Positions 1 to 8,795 of a stretch of DNA of 64,000 bases are shown one piece after another. A model generated the notes under the pieces. The model searched no databases. It worked only from the letters and a program-made list of their open reading frames with translations, and was not told the origin of the DNA. The stretch comes from Paenibacillus_AB hodogayensis (lineage in GTDB: Bacteria > Bacillota > Bacilli > Paenibacillales > NBRC-103111): the NCBI RefSeq assembly GCF_039536325.1, contig NZ_BAAAYO010000012.1, forward strand, positions 153,582 through 217,581. The letters run 5' to 3'. Position 1 is the stretch's first letter, and the number at the start of each line of letters is the position of its first letter. The position numbers and the translations under genes are program-made.

Positions 1-2
1 CG

Positions 3-875
3 GACGCGGATATGCTCATTTTAAACGGAGATTTGACGAACGGGCTGCAAGAAGATTTCGACACGCTCCGTACATTGCTCGATCAGAACCGGCACGCCCC
101 CGTGCAAGCGACGATGGGCAACCATGAGTATTACCGGATGTGGCTGCACGGCGACCATTACGATTACAGGAGTCTGGGTGCGGCATGGAGCTCCATGCAG
201 GCCGTCGACCAGTTCACGCGCTTCTTCTCGTATGACAAGCCTTACCATGAAACGTCGGTTCGCGGTATCCCCTTCCTGTTTATGAGCGGCGAAGCGTACC
301 GGGACGTCGACGAGACGATCGGCGAGGACGCTTATTTATCGGAGGAACAATTGGACTGGCTCGACGAGCGGCTGGCGGCTCACCAGGCGGCAGGCCGTCT
401 TCAGACCGTAGCCGACGGGGAGTCAAGTGAAACCGGTGCGGAAGCCGGGACAACGAAAACCAGCCCCCTCCTGCCTGCCCTCGTGTTTCTCCATCAGCCG
501 CTCCCGGGTACGCTCCCGGGCAGCACGATCGAGCGAAGCGTCGTTCAGCACGAGCGGCTTCGCGCTATTTTGGACAAGTATCCGTTTGCCGTTCTGTTCT
601 CCGGTCATACGCACTGGGACCTGGCGACGACCGAGCAGGTATGGCAGGGTGCATTCGCCGCCGTCGGCAGCGCCTCCGTGCGTCTCGTGTACGGCACGGA
701 CAACCAGCCGCTCGATCCGGTCAAAAGCGAAAGCCTGGTCGTCGTTGTCTACCCTTCGCGCATCGTCGTCCAGGGACTGGATCATGGCGACGGAAGCCGC
801 ATCGGAGAGAAGAAGATAATTTCTTTGGACAACCCGAAGAAGCAGTCGCGAGTAGCCGGAGATTCGCCTCGCTAA
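3..875 (+). CDS. Calcineurin-like metallophosphoesterase, 3' part of gene (5' end outside window)
   Basis: The frame is open to the left edge, so this is the C-terminal part of a longer protein. Visible family motifs are NGDLTN (GD motif), GNHE about 35 residues later and SGHTHW near the C-terminus, which in calcineurin-like enzymes ligate the dinuclear metal centre and the phosphate. The first DxH motif must lie upstream of the window. The ATG at 12 falls inside the conserved GD block, so it is not the real start. Substrate unknown; the family includes nucleotidases, phosphodiesterases and secreted phosphatases. A rho-independent hairpin lies about 100 bp downstream. Confidence 0.85.
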   Translation, partial: DADMLILNGDLTNGLQEDFDTLRTLLDQNRHAPVQATMGNHEYYRMWLHGDHYDYRSLGAAWSSMQAVDQFTRFFSYDKPYHETSVRGIPFLFMSGEAYRDVDETIGEDAYLSEEQLDWLDERLAAHQAAGRLQTVADGESSETGAEAGTTKTSPLLPALVFLHQPLPGTLPGSTIERSVVQHERLRAILDKYPFAVLFSGHTHWDLATTEQVWQGAFAAVGSASVRLVYGTDNQPLDPVKSESLVVVVYPSRIVVQGLDHGDGSRIGEKKIISLDNPKKQSRVAGDSPR

Positions 876-976
876 AGATCGGCAGAACAGTCGGCGTAAT
901 GTCAGAGTCGGCGTCCGGACTCCATTTCTTCCGGCGTCCAGATTTCCCGCCCATAGACGAACGGGCACTCCCCGAG

Positions 977-1010
977 CGGGCAGCGCAAAGGCGCGGCCCG
1001 TTTTTCTTTT
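977..1010 (+). terminator. Rho-independent terminator after the metallophosphoesterase
   Basis: CGGGC-A-GCGC, loop AAAG, GCGC-G-GCCCG followed by TTTTTCTTTT. It separates the phosphoesterase gene from the flavoprotein gene. A possible -10 (TACAAT, 1025-1030) for the next gene follows immediately. Confidence 0.8.
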
Positions 1011-1087
1011 TGCCCAAAACGCGATACAATGGGTGTCATTAGGAAGCCGGCTGGCGGCAAAAAGCGAAGCGAAGGAGAAAGAACCCT

Positions 1088-2380
1088 ATGGTGGACGTAA
1101 TTGTAGTGGGCGGCGGCCCTTCCGGTCTGATGGCCTGTATTGCGGCCTCGGCCGCCGGAGCGAAGGTGCTGCTCGTCGACAAAGGGGACAAGTTGGGGCG
1201 CAAGCTCGGCATCTCCGGCGGAGGAAGATGCAACGTCACGAATGCCAAGGAGCTTGACGATCTGATCCGACACATTCCCGGTAACGGCCGTTTTTTGTAC
1301 AGCGCCTTGAATGCGTTCGGCAACCGGGAAATTATTGCGTTTTTCGAAGGAATGGGCATCAAGCTTAAGGAGGAAGATCGCGGGCGGATGTTTCCGGTAA
1401 CGGACAAGGCGAAGACGGTCGTCGATGCGCTGGTCGGGAAGGTGCGCGAGCAGGGCGTGGCCATTCGCGTCAACAGCCCTGTCGAGCGGATCGACTATGC
1501 GGATGGCCGGACCGCCGGCATCCTGCTGCGCTCGGGCGAGCGGCTGCGTAGCCACTGCGTCGTGGTGGCGACGGGAGGCAGATCGGTGCCCCATACCGGC
1601 TCGACCGGGGACGGCTACCCGTGGGCGCAGGAAGCCGGACATACAATCACGGAGCTGTACCCGACGGAGGTGCCGATTACGTCGGCCGACGCCTTTATTC
1701 AAAGCCGGGAGCTGCAAGGGTTAAGCCTGCGCGGCATTCATCTGTCCGTATGGAACGAGAAGGACAAGCTGATCGTGGAGCACGAGGGCGATATGATCTT
1801 CACTCATTTCGGCATATCCGGACCGGCGGCGCTGCGCTGCAGCCAATTTGTCGTCAAGCAATTGAAGAAAACCGGAGACCGCACCGTGCGGCTGACGATC
1901 GATCTGCTGCCCGGCCGTTCCGCAGACGACATCTACGCGGAAACGATGCAGTTGGCCCGCGAGGAATCGAAGAAAGCGATCAAAAACGTACTGAAAAACC
2001 TCTTCCCGGAAAAGCTGATCCCGCTGCTTCTGGTCAAGGCCGGTCTTCGCGAAGACACGACCTATGACAATATTCCGAAGCAGCCCTGGCTGGAGCTTTG
2101 CCGGCTCGCCAAGGCATTCCCTGTGCGGGCAAACGGGACGCTCTCCATCGAAGAGGCGTTCGTAACCGGAGGAGGCGTTCATCTGAAAGAACTCGATCCT
2201 AAAACGATGGAATCCAAGCTGATGCCCGGCCTGTTCTTTTGCGGAGAGGTGCTGGACGTGCACGGCTACACCGGGGGCTACAATATTACCGCGGCGTTCT
2301 CCACCGGGTATACGGCCGGGAAAAGCGCGGCGGAAGCCGCGCACGCATTCGCTCCGGAGGCGGGTCCGAGCTCGGAGTAA
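1088..2380 (+). CDS. FAD-dependent oxidoreductase of the HI0933/YhiN (BaiN-like) family
   Basis: A 430-residue flavoprotein. The N-terminal Rossmann FAD site is VGGGPSGLMAC at about residues 7-17, followed by the family block GISGGGRCNVTN and a C-terminal FAD-closing block with HGYTGGYNITAAFSTGYTAG. Length fits the family (about 400-430). These proteins bind FAD noncovalently; some members are annotated as aminoacetone oxidases and BaiN acts on bile acids, but the usual bacillar member (YtfP in B. subtilis) has no settled substrate. The start is the ATG at 1088 with AAGGAG 12 bases upstream. It is transcribed alone and converges on the next gene. Confidence 0.88.
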   Translation: MVDVIVVGGGPSGLMACIAASAAGAKVLLVDKGDKLGRKLGISGGGRCNVTNAKELDDLIRHIPGNGRFLYSALNAFGNREIIAFFEGMGIKLKEEDRGRMFPVTDKAKTVVDALVGKVREQGVAIRVNSPVERIDYADGRTAGILLRSGERLRSHCVVVATGGRSVPHTGSTGDGYPWAQEAGHTITELYPTEVPITSADAFIQSRELQGLSLRGIHLSVWNEKDKLIVEHEGDMIFTHFGISGPAALRCSQFVVKQLKKTGDRTVRLTIDLLPGRSADDIYAETMQLAREESKKAIKNVLKNLFPEKLIPLLLVKAGLREDTTYDNIPKQPWLELCRLAKAFPVRANGTLSIEEAFVTGGGVHLKELDPKTMESKLMPGLFFCGEVLDVHGYTGGYNITAAFSTGYTAGKSAAEAAHAFAPEAGPSSE

Positions 2381-2405
2381 CCGCAGTTCTTGCCGTTTTA
2401 TCCAA

Positions 2406-2825
2406 CTACACTCGCACTCCGGCCGAAAAGCGGTCGTAATCGTCCCCTGACGGGTCAAACCGTTCCAGCCCATCCCGCTCGTCTTCCAATGGTGCGGACA
2501 GGCCGGCCGACTCTCCGGTATAATAGGACTCCGGCCAGTCCTCGTTGACGACGTGTGCCGGAATCGGCACCGCATCCAGCTCGTAGGCAGATGCGTACGA
2601 ATCGGCGTAAGCGTCGCCCTGTTCGGTATCCAGCAATAATCCTCCGTACGCCTGGGCAATTTCCAGAGCGGACGTCAAATCGTTGTGTTCAATGAATAGC
2701 TGGATGACCGGCGTCCCCCGGATAGTCTGGACATGGGCGTGATAGCCTAGCTCGCCCAGCGTATCGAGAGCGAGGGAGGCCGTGGCCTGCTCGGAAAACT
2801 CGAAATAGATTGGTACCTGGCTCAT
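2406..2825 (-). CDS. Hypothetical acidic protein, 139 aa
   Basis: I do not recognise the family. The N-terminal 60 residues (MSQVPIYFEF...) alternate beta-alpha-beta-alpha and resemble a small ferredoxin-like or ACT-like fold, while the C-terminal half is acidic, proline-rich and probably disordered. There is no signal peptide or membrane segment. The ORF opens further upstream, but the ATG at 2825 follows AAAGGGG at suitable distance and begins the compact domain, so it was chosen. It converges with the flavoprotein gene and lies downstream of ecsB on the same strand, with about 110 bases between. Confidence 0.6.
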   Translation of the reverse strand: MSQVPIYFEFSEQATASLALDTLGELGYHAHVQTIRGTPVIQLFIEHNDLTSALEIAQAYGGLLLDTEQGDAYADSYASAYELDAVPIPAHVVNEDWPESYYTGESAGLSAPLEDERDGLERFDPSGDDYDRFSAGVRV

Positions 2826-2936
2826 GCGGGAAGTCCCCTTTCTTCGTGGCATCAGCCTCTAGCTTTTTCTTTCCGCCCCTTCCTTATACATCCAGAAGTT
2901 TTCGGAACCAGCCTCATGCCTTAACGGTCTCCCGCA

Positions 2937-4154
2937 TTACCAACTGTTGAACAGCTCTCCGAGCGCATAACCGACAAACCAACCCGCCGGTACAAGCAGC
3001 AGGCCAGTCTCCCAGCCGTAGGCCGACCAGCCGAACGCCAGTCCCGCCATTACGGCGAACGGCACGAATACCAGCGGCGTCGCCCGGGCTATCGCCTTGA
3101 GACGGTCCGGATTCTCCCAGGGGAATAAACCGACGAACGGAGAACCCAGTACTTCCTTGCCGAACAGCTTGGTCCAATAAGCAAGCAGACATGAAACGCC
3201 CAGCCAGAATATCCATTTGACCGCCACCGGCACCAGCAGCAGTCCGATAACGCATGCCAGCAACAGTTGAATATACAGCTTTATCTGGGTACCGCTGCGG
3301 TAAAACGACTTCACGATCGTCTCGGCCAGTACCCGATCCGGCGTCCGCTTGCGGAACAACCGAGGGGATCCGCGGAAGAGAAGCGGCTTGGACCGTTTGC
3401 CGATCTTCGAAGGCAGGGGGACAAGCTGGCCCATCAATAAAGCGGCATATTTCATTCGCTGGTCGTATTCGTACGCCACATCCCGGTAAAAGCTCCCCTT
3501 TGTCTCAAGCCTCCATCTCGCGAGAAGCGCTGTCGATACCGCAAGCAGCACGGTCAAGCCGATTGTCCACCCCCAGGGCGCATCGGGCAAAGCCGCCGTC
3601 AGAAACAGCCAGCCGGTGATGGCGAAAGCGACCGTATTGGCGATCCACCCCAAGATCCGCGGCAGCAGCAGCGCCAGCCAGCGCCCGCAGAGCAGCCGAT
3701 TCGTCCCGGTGACCGCAGCAAGAATCGCAAGCAGAATCAGGCGGTATACGTCGTACCCATGCGCCAGCATGAGAAACGGGGCGAGCACGCCGACGGTCAG
3801 GAACGACAGCACGATACGAACGAATAACGAGTAACCGAGCCCAAGCCGCTTCAATCGGCTCATCCAGGCCTCGTTGCGAAGCAGGAACAGTTGATCGGCC
3901 TCCTCCACGAACAGCCGGACCGAGCCGAATCCCGTCGTCACGTACAGCGCAGACAGCATGACGCCTACCGGCAGCATGCCTGCCCAGCCGGGCGTAGCCT
4001 TCCACCACGATACGTACTGGTAGACGGCGACGAGTAAGGCCGGAATTACAATATATAAGGCAACTGTCCAGTCGACAGCCATTTTCCATACGCGGTATTG
4101 AAACCGCCATTCCGATTTCAGCCTTCTTGCGAACAACCCGCCCGCATTGATCAT
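2937..4154 (-). CDS. ecsB: ABC transporter permease, EcsB-like
   Basis: A 405-residue polytopic protein with roughly eight hydrophobic stretches beginning around residue 30 and ending at the C-terminus; it follows the ATPase gene by 22 bases. Size, topology and pairing match EcsB, the membrane half of the Ecs exporter, which in Bacillus and Staphylococcus affects intramembrane proteolysis by RasP, peptide pheromone signalling, secretion and competence. The exported substrate in those systems is thought to be peptide-like. The ATG at 4154 is preceded by an AG-rich stretch (AAGAGAG). Orthology to EcsB is inferred from context and membrane pattern. Confidence 0.75.
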   Translation of the reverse strand: MINAGGLFARRLKSEWRFQYRVWKMAVDWTVALYIVIPALLVAVYQYVSWWKATPGWAGMLPVGVMLSALYVTTGFGSVRLFVEEADQLFLLRNEAWMSRLKRLGLGYSLFVRIVLSFLTVGVLAPFLMLAHGYDVYRLILLAILAAVTGTNRLLCGRWLALLLPRILGWIANTVAFAITGWLFLTAALPDAPWGWTIGLTVLLAVSTALLARWRLETKGSFYRDVAYEYDQRMKYAALLMGQLVPLPSKIGKRSKPLLFRGSPRLFRKRTPDRVLAETIVKSFYRSGTQIKLYIQLLLACVIGLLLVPVAVKWIFWLGVSCLLAYWTKLFGKEVLGSPFVGLFPWENPDRLKAIARATPLVFVPFAVMAGLAFGWSAYGWETGLLLVPAGWFVGYALGELFNSW

Positions 4155-4176
4155 CCCGTCTCTCTTCCCTTTCCGG

Positions 4177-4875
4177 TCAAGTCAGCGCATGAAAGCATTC
4201 GAACAGCGTCGCCTCTGGCATGCCGCACGCTTGGCGGATATGCTCCAGATCGCCCTGGGCTACCGTCCGGCCGCCGTCCAAGAGTATGAAGGAATCGCAA
4301 ATTCGCTCGGCGGTGTCCAAGACGTGTGTAGACATCAGAATGGCCGCCCCCCGTTTCCTTTCGCCGTTAAGCGTATCGAGCAATTCTCTGGTTGCCTTCG
4401 GATCGAGTCCGATGAACGGCTCGTCCACAATATACACGTCCGGCTTGGTAAGGAAGCCGAGAATGAGCATTACCTTCTGCTGCATGCCTTTGGAGAAGGA
4501 CGTAGTCAGCTGATCCCGGGCATGAGACAGGCGAAATTGGGCAAGCAGCTCGCCGGCCCGTTCCCGGAACGCTTGCTCGCCGAGACCGTATGCGGCGGCG
4601 GCCAGCTCCAGATGCTCCCATAGCGTAAGCTCCTCGTATAGAATCGGATGCTCCGGGATATAGGCATACGTCCCTTGCGGGCCGCTAAAGACGATCTCTC
4701 CCGACGTTCGTTTCAGCAAGCCGAGAATCGCCTTGATCGTCGTGCTTTTTCCTGCCCCGTTCGGGCCGATCAGTCCGACCAGTTGACCGGCCTCCAGCGA
4801 AAACGCCACGTTGCTCACGACGTCCCCACGCTCCTCGTAGCCGGCCTGTTCGATATTCACTTTGAGCAGTTCCAT
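4177..4875 (-). CDS. ecsA: ABC transporter ATP-binding protein, EcsA-like
   Basis: A 232-residue ABC ATPase. Walker A is GPNGAGKST near residue 37, the signature region lies around the FSKGMQQK block, and Walker B is YIVDEPFIGLD. The length and the FSKGMQQK signature with a directly following EcsB-like permease are typical of the EcsA subgroup. The start follows GAGAGGGGCGG. A TATAAT hexamer on the minus strand (5024-5029) could be the -10 of the ecsAB promoter, but no good -35 is visible. Confidence 0.82.
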   Translation of the reverse strand: MELLKVNIEQAGYEERGDVVSNVAFSLEAGQLVGLIGPNGAGKSTTIKAILGLLKRTSGEIVFSGPQGTYAYIPEHPILYEELTLWEHLELAAAAYGLGEQAFRERAGELLAQFRLSHARDQLTTSFSKGMQQKVMLILGFLTKPDVYIVDEPFIGLDPKATRELLDTLNGERKRGAAILMSTHVLDTAERICDSFILLDGGRTVAQGDLEHIRQACGMPEATLFECFHALT

Positions 4876-5081
4876 GACTGCCGCCCCTCTCCGTCACGCC
4901 TAGTATGCCATCACGCAAATCCGTACGCACTCCTCCAAAGACCGGCCAACCGTCTCTCCGGCAGGCGGCATTCACGGCTCCTCGCATTAACATTGGACCA
5001 TCGTCATTATTGAATATTAGCATATTATACTTTCATAGCGACCGTCCAGTCCGCTCCATGGCTCGCCCGTCTCCAACACAA

Positions 5082-5142
5082 AAAACCGCCCCTGATCGCG
5101 CGTATCGTCCACTTCCCACGATCACGCCGTCCGGGCGGTTTT
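5082..5142 (-). terminator. Terminator of the HD-GYP/Spo0E-like operon
   Basis: AAAACCGCCC and GGGCGGTTTT form a 10-bp stem with an inner GATCG/CGATC helix. Read on the minus strand it ends in TTTTTT, 35 bases after the spo0E-like stop codon. Confidence 0.75.
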
Positions 5143-5176
5143 ATCGATGTCGTCGTTCATAGTCCTCCTGGCTGTT

Positions 5177-5341
5177 TCAGGCTCCTTCGCCCGATCTGCG
5201 GCGCACCCGCTCGTACTCGTTCAGCTTCTTGTCGAGAAGCTGGCTCACCCTCACGACGCAAGAGTGCGTCAAATCTCCGTGACGAGCCGCAATGAGAGTC
5301 AGTTTCCGTTTAAGAATTTCGATTTCGTTTAACAGTTTCAT
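5177..5341 (-). CDS. Spo0E-like aspartyl-phosphate phosphatase, 54 aa
   Basis: This short ORF encodes a highly charged helical protein with the Spo0E signature SQLLDKKLNEY at residues 33-43; Ser33 and Asp37 match the SxxxD motif that dephosphorylates Spo0A~P in the B. subtilis family (Spo0E, YisI, YnzD). Length and two-helix character fit the family. The ATG at 5341 has GGGAGG upstream and lies inside the last 32 bases of the HD-GYP-like gene in another frame, so the two genes are probably translationally coupled. It ends just before a terminator. Expected role: slowing entry into sporulation. Confidence 0.85.
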   Translation of the reverse strand: MKLLNEIEILKRKLTLIAARHGDLTHSCVVRVSQLLDKKLNEYERVRRRSGEGA

Positions 5342-5969
5342 AGCCGTTTCCCTCCCGCTCCCGATGGTTTTGCTGTTGCTCGCGGTACAACCGGTTCAGC
5401 AATTCCACCAGCTCCGCGTCGAACAGCACGTCGCTCCAGCAGTAAAGCTCCTCCAACGCCTCCCGATGGCTGAGGCCGATCGACGTATGCGCGTCGGTCA
5501 TGGTTGTGTAGTTGCCGGCAATTCGCAAAATACGCGCATTCAAGGATAACGTTTTCCAGGTCAATCCGAACGGATAGCCTGTCCCGTCCAGATTTTCGTG
5601 ATGGTGCAGCACCGCTTCACCGTCGACGGCGCCTTCCTCGATCAGCGACCGCAGGATGGCTGCTCCGTGCTTCGGGTGCTCCTGCAGCTTCCACAGAGCG
5701 CCTTCGTACAGTCGGCTGCGGTTATCCAACAATTCCTTCTCCACGTGCAGCTTGCCGATGTCGTGCAGCAGCGCGGTCCGGAACAGCACTTGCTTTTCCT
5801 CGTCCGTATACGAAAGCCCCTCGGCCATCAGTAACGCGTAGTGGGCTGTCATCAGGCTTTGCCGATAAGTCGGGGGATGATGCCGCTTCAACCGTTTGAG
5901 CAGAAAGGCCGCTTCCGGCTCCTGCTTGTCCCATACGGCCACACTTTGTTCCATATGCTCTACGTTCAT
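5310..5969 (-). CDS. HD-GYP-like metal-dependent phosphohydrolase, 219 aa
   Basis: Residues include the HD pair in LLHDIGKLHV, the HHHENLDGTGYP block characteristic of HD-GYP proteins and the later downstream conserved DA pattern. Canonical HD-GYP domains hydrolyse cyclic di-GMP, though many Firmicute members are not shown to be active. The ORF opens at 6029, but the ATG at 5969 has AAGGAG nine bases upstream whereas the first ATG has none, so 5969 is preferred. There is no sensor domain or membrane segment. It overlaps the spo0E-like gene, suggesting that a nucleotide-signalling or stress input and Spo0A phosphate control are produced together. Confidence 0.8.
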   Translation of the reverse strand: MNVEHMEQSVAVWDKQEPEAAFLLKRLKRHHPPTYRQSLMTAHYALLMAEGLSYTDEEKQVLFRTALLHDIGKLHVEKELLDNRSRLYEGALWKLQEHPKHGAAILRSLIEEGAVDGEAVLHHHENLDGTGYPFGLTWKTLSLNARILRIAGNYTTMTDAHTSIGLSHREALEELYCWSDVLFDAELVELLNRLYREQQQNHREREGNGYETVKRNRNS

Positions 5970-6296
5970 GCCGATCCACTCCTTCAATCCGTCCGTCTTC
6001 TTCTGCCGGCTTCCTTGTTGTACCTCCATTTTCCGTTTTTTACGGCGAAAAGGGTATCCCCGGCATTTCTTATCTTTTCCTTCGGACGGATTCGCGTCAG
6101 TCCCACTCCTTTCCTATTGGCGGCTGGAGATCGTTCAAGCGAGCAGGACCACTTCCTACTGGAGCTAGTTGTAAGGGGGTTTTTCCGTAAAATACTGGTA
6201 ACATAGTCGTTTTTGCCCTTACAGTACACTAAACGCCAGACACATCGGCGAAACAGGACAAAAGACCGATTAGCGCCACTCCTCGAAAGCGCAACA
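5970..6296. other. Intergenic region upstream of the HD-GYP-like gene
   Basis: No convincing gene is visible. Short ORFs here lack ribosome sites. It must hold the promoter of the HD-GYP/Spo0E-like operon (minus strand), but I could not pick a clear -35/-10 pair. Confidence 0.5.
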
Positions 6297-6343
6297 AAAA
6301 CACCGCCTGCGATCTCCTTCCGGCAACCGTCAACGGTGTTTTA
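6297..6343 (-). terminator. Terminator of the KaiC-like/LuxR operon
   Basis: AAAACACCG pairs with CGGTGTTTT around a 29-base loop containing GACGG...; on the minus strand the stem is followed by TTTTTG. It sits 26 bases past the stop codon of the LuxR-type gene. Confidence 0.7.
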
Positions 6344-6368
6344 GGGGGTTAACCATTCGCAGCGCGAA

Positions 6369-8522
6369 TTATTGATTCCAGCCGGCTTTGTAGACCAGCG
6401 CGATCGCCTGGGCCCGGTCGGTTACGCCGAGTTTGTGAAAAATATTGGTCATATGGTTTTTGACCGTATGCTCGCTAATAATCAGCTTTTCGGCGATTTC
6501 GCGGTTGCTTTTCCCCTCCAGCACTTGCCCGAGCACCTCCTGCTCCCGCGTGGAGAGCGGCGGAAGCTCCCGCAGCTTGCGAATATCCGGAAGCTCCGAG
6601 CCGAGAGCCTCGCGCGAGCTGGCCGGTTCCGCCTCCTCGCCGAGCGATATTTCCGTGTCCACGACCTCGCGCGAGTCGCAGAACACCCGGAACGACTGCC
6701 TGAGCTCGGCGGACACTGCCCACAGCTGATCCAGTGCCTGCAAATCGCGATTAAACTGCAAATAAAAATAGATCATGGCAATAATCTGACCGCCGATCCC
6801 GTATAACGGAGCGGCTGTCCGCGGCTTGTTCTCCTCCAGCAAAGCGATAATCGAGTGAAAATCCTCGATCAGCTGCATCTGCTCGGGGCTCGGAAGCAAG
6901 TCGTTGCCAAGAAACGACGGGGAATACGGGTAGATCAGACATGCTTCCCCGATATGCTTAATATCGCTGTCGGGCAGCTTCAACGCCCGGGCGAAAGGGA
7001 GCGCAAGCTCCTGCGCCTCGTGCGTCATCTGATACGCATAGGAGTCCCAGTAGCCAAGCGCCCGGTTCAACAACTGCACGGCATCGCCGCGCTCGACCCG
7101 CCCTTTGTCCCACAGCCGGTACAGCACGGTGGCGGCCGCCTGGGCGACAATCGTCATATATTCCCGGTACAAGGCGTATTGTCCGGCCTCTTTCAGCGCG
7201 ATGCACCATACGCCAAGCAGCTCGTTCTGGTAGAACAACGAGCACTCCAGCACCGGAGGCAGCGAGGCGCTCTCGTACAGGTCCGCGGCGGGGGCAGCCG
7301 TTCCGCCTCCCCGTCTGGAGGACCATCTCGCCGCCACCTCCTTCACGTATCGTTCCGCCTGCTGCTGCCCGATCCCGCGCGATACGAGCTGCACCTTGCT
7401 GGCCGACTGTTTCAGGACGACGCAGGAGAACGCTCCCTCCACCAAGTTTAGGCTCATATCGATCAATATAAAAGACAACCGCTTCGCATCTTGGGCCTGA
7501 TTGATCGAACCGCACGTCTCCACGAACGTGGACAGTCTGGTGAAATTCGTATCGCGGTCTTGCCGGACCGCGCTCAGCGTGATCTGCATCGTCCAGTGGG
7601 CGGCGAACGCTTGCACCCACGACTGGATGCCTTTCCCAAGCGTCCGCTCCGTCACGCTGCCTCCGAATAGCACGCCGAACAGCTCGCGCTCCCGCATGAC
7701 GGGCACGCAAAATAGCGCTGTCGGGCAAAGACCGCGCTCCGCGAAGATAAACGTTCGGGGGTCCCGGTCGACCCGATCCCAGAAGGCCGCCTTGCGCGCC
7801 GTCGCCACCTGTCCGACGAACCCTTCGCCGAGCGAGAAGGACAAGCCCCGGATACCCTCCGTGCCAGGACCCGTGTAATGCCCGATGGTAAACTGCTGCC
7901 CTTCCGTCTTCTTCGCAAAACCGACAAAATCGACCTTGTCGGTCGCATCCGCCAGGGCGTCCATCCATTCTTCCGGAGATCCGACGCCGGCGGACAATTT
8001 GCGCAGCAGCTCCGCCCGCCGATAAAACCGCTGCTCCTCCTGCTTCGAGCGAAGCAAGCCTTCGGCAACCGAGGCCAGCCGGCCGATCTGGGCGACCGCC
8101 TGCTCCGTATGAGCTTCGCTGCCAAGCGGAACCGATGGCCACACCTTCAGCCACGGGAACGGCTCTTCTTCGGCGTCGGGCTGACCCTGTGAACGGGACA
8201 TCGCCTGCTCGTCCACCAGACAGCCCGCCCAGATGTAATACGTCTGCCGCTTGCTCATGTTGACGGGAGCCATTAATAGACGAACGCCGGGCGCCACATC
8301 GCATACGATCCCTTGCCTCGCGGCGGCGTATCCTTGCACGATCGTTTGCAGACAGGTTTCAAGACGGCCCTTCAGCGGCCCTAATCCCCGTTCGAACGAG
8401 GCGGTCATGCCGGACGGTCGCGTTAACCATTCCCCGCGTTCGTTCGTCAACAGGACCGACAAGCCGCTCTCGCTAGCATACAAATCCTGCAGGCCCAGCA
8501 CGACGTTCAGTTGAGATTCCAT
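6369..8522 (-). CDS. GAF-domain LuxR-type transcriptional regulator, 717 aa
   Basis: The C-terminus is a clear LuxR/NarL helix-turn-helix (LSTREQEVLGQVLEGKSN, then NREIAEKLIISEHTVKNH). Residues about 195-330 form a GAF-like domain (LGEGFVGQVA, CVPVMRERELFGVLFGG). Residues 1-110 resemble a PocR-type ligand pocket (LQDLYASESGLSVLLT). A second sensor-like region lies around 340-470. There is no receiver domain or membrane helix, so it appears to be a one-component cytosolic sensor-regulator. It starts 16 bases inside the winged-helix gene and is the last gene of the KaiC-like operon, implying coupled synthesis. Ligand and targets are unknown. Confidence 0.85.
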   Translation of the reverse strand: MESQLNVVLGLQDLYASESGLSVLLTNERGEWLTRPSGMTASFERGLGPLKGRLETCLQTIVQGYAAARQGIVCDVAPGVRLLMAPVNMSKRQTYYIWAGCLVDEQAMSRSQGQPDAEEEPFPWLKVWPSVPLGSEAHTEQAVAQIGRLASVAEGLLRSKQEEQRFYRRAELLRKLSAGVGSPEEWMDALADATDKVDFVGFAKKTEGQQFTIGHYTGPGTEGIRGLSFSLGEGFVGQVATARKAAFWDRVDRDPRTFIFAERGLCPTALFCVPVMRERELFGVLFGGSVTERTLGKGIQSWVQAFAAHWTMQITLSAVRQDRDTNFTRLSTFVETCGSINQAQDAKRLSFILIDMSLNLVEGAFSCVVLKQSASKVQLVSRGIGQQQAERYVKEVAARWSSRRGGGTAAPAADLYESASLPPVLECSLFYQNELLGVWCIALKEAGQYALYREYMTIVAQAAATVLYRLWDKGRVERGDAVQLLNRALGYWDSYAYQMTHEAQELALPFARALKLPDSDIKHIGEACLIYPYSPSFLGNDLLPSPEQMQLIEDFHSIIALLEENKPRTAAPLYGIGGQIIAMIYFYLQFNRDLQALDQLWAVSAELRQSFRVFCDSREVVDTEISLGEEAEPASSREALGSELPDIRKLRELPPLSTREQEVLGQVLEGKSNREIAEKLIISEHTVKNHMTNIFHKLGVTDRAQAIALVYKAGWNQ

Positions 8523-8758
8523 TGCACGTCCATATCGCCGCAGAAGCTCGGCTCGATGTACCGGTAAATGGAACGCGACCCATTCCCCGTTCTCTCCACA
8601 ATAGCCAGTGAGACGAGTCTGCCCAGCACCGGATCGAGATGTTCCATTTTACGGCCGAGCCGCAAGGATATTCCCTCCACCGTCTCCATGCTGTACGGAT
8701 TGTTCTGAAAGAACCGGGTGCATTCCATCTGCAGCTGCCATATATCTTCTTCTGTCAC
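8507..8758 (-). CDS. Small winged-helix protein, 83 aa
   Basis: This 83-residue protein has a winged-helix pattern: a helical N-terminus, a turn block with ISLRLGRKMEHLDPVLGRL and a wing-like VERTGNGSRSIYRYIEP. It starts at GTG 8758 with GGGAGG upstream, 37 bases after the KaiC-like gene, and overlaps the LuxR gene by 16 bases. It could bind DNA or act as an adaptor between the ATPase and the regulator. No family name is assigned with confidence. Confidence 0.72.
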   Translation of the reverse strand: MTEEDIWQLQMECTRFFQNNPYSMETVEGISLRLGRKMEHLDPVLGRLVSLAIVERTGNGSRSIYRYIEPSFCGDMDVQWNLN

Positions 8759-8795
8759 ACGCTCGCCTCCCGTTCAAAAGCTCGTTCCCCTTGGC

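Noticed and set aside
4685..5023. 112-codon frame upstream of ecsA on the minus strand
   Set aside because: It overlaps the ecsA start out of frame and lacks a ribosome site and family features.
6958..8304. 448-codon frame overlapping the LuxR gene in another frame
   Set aside because: Arg/Gly-rich shadow frame without motifs; the GAF/LuxR frame is convincing.
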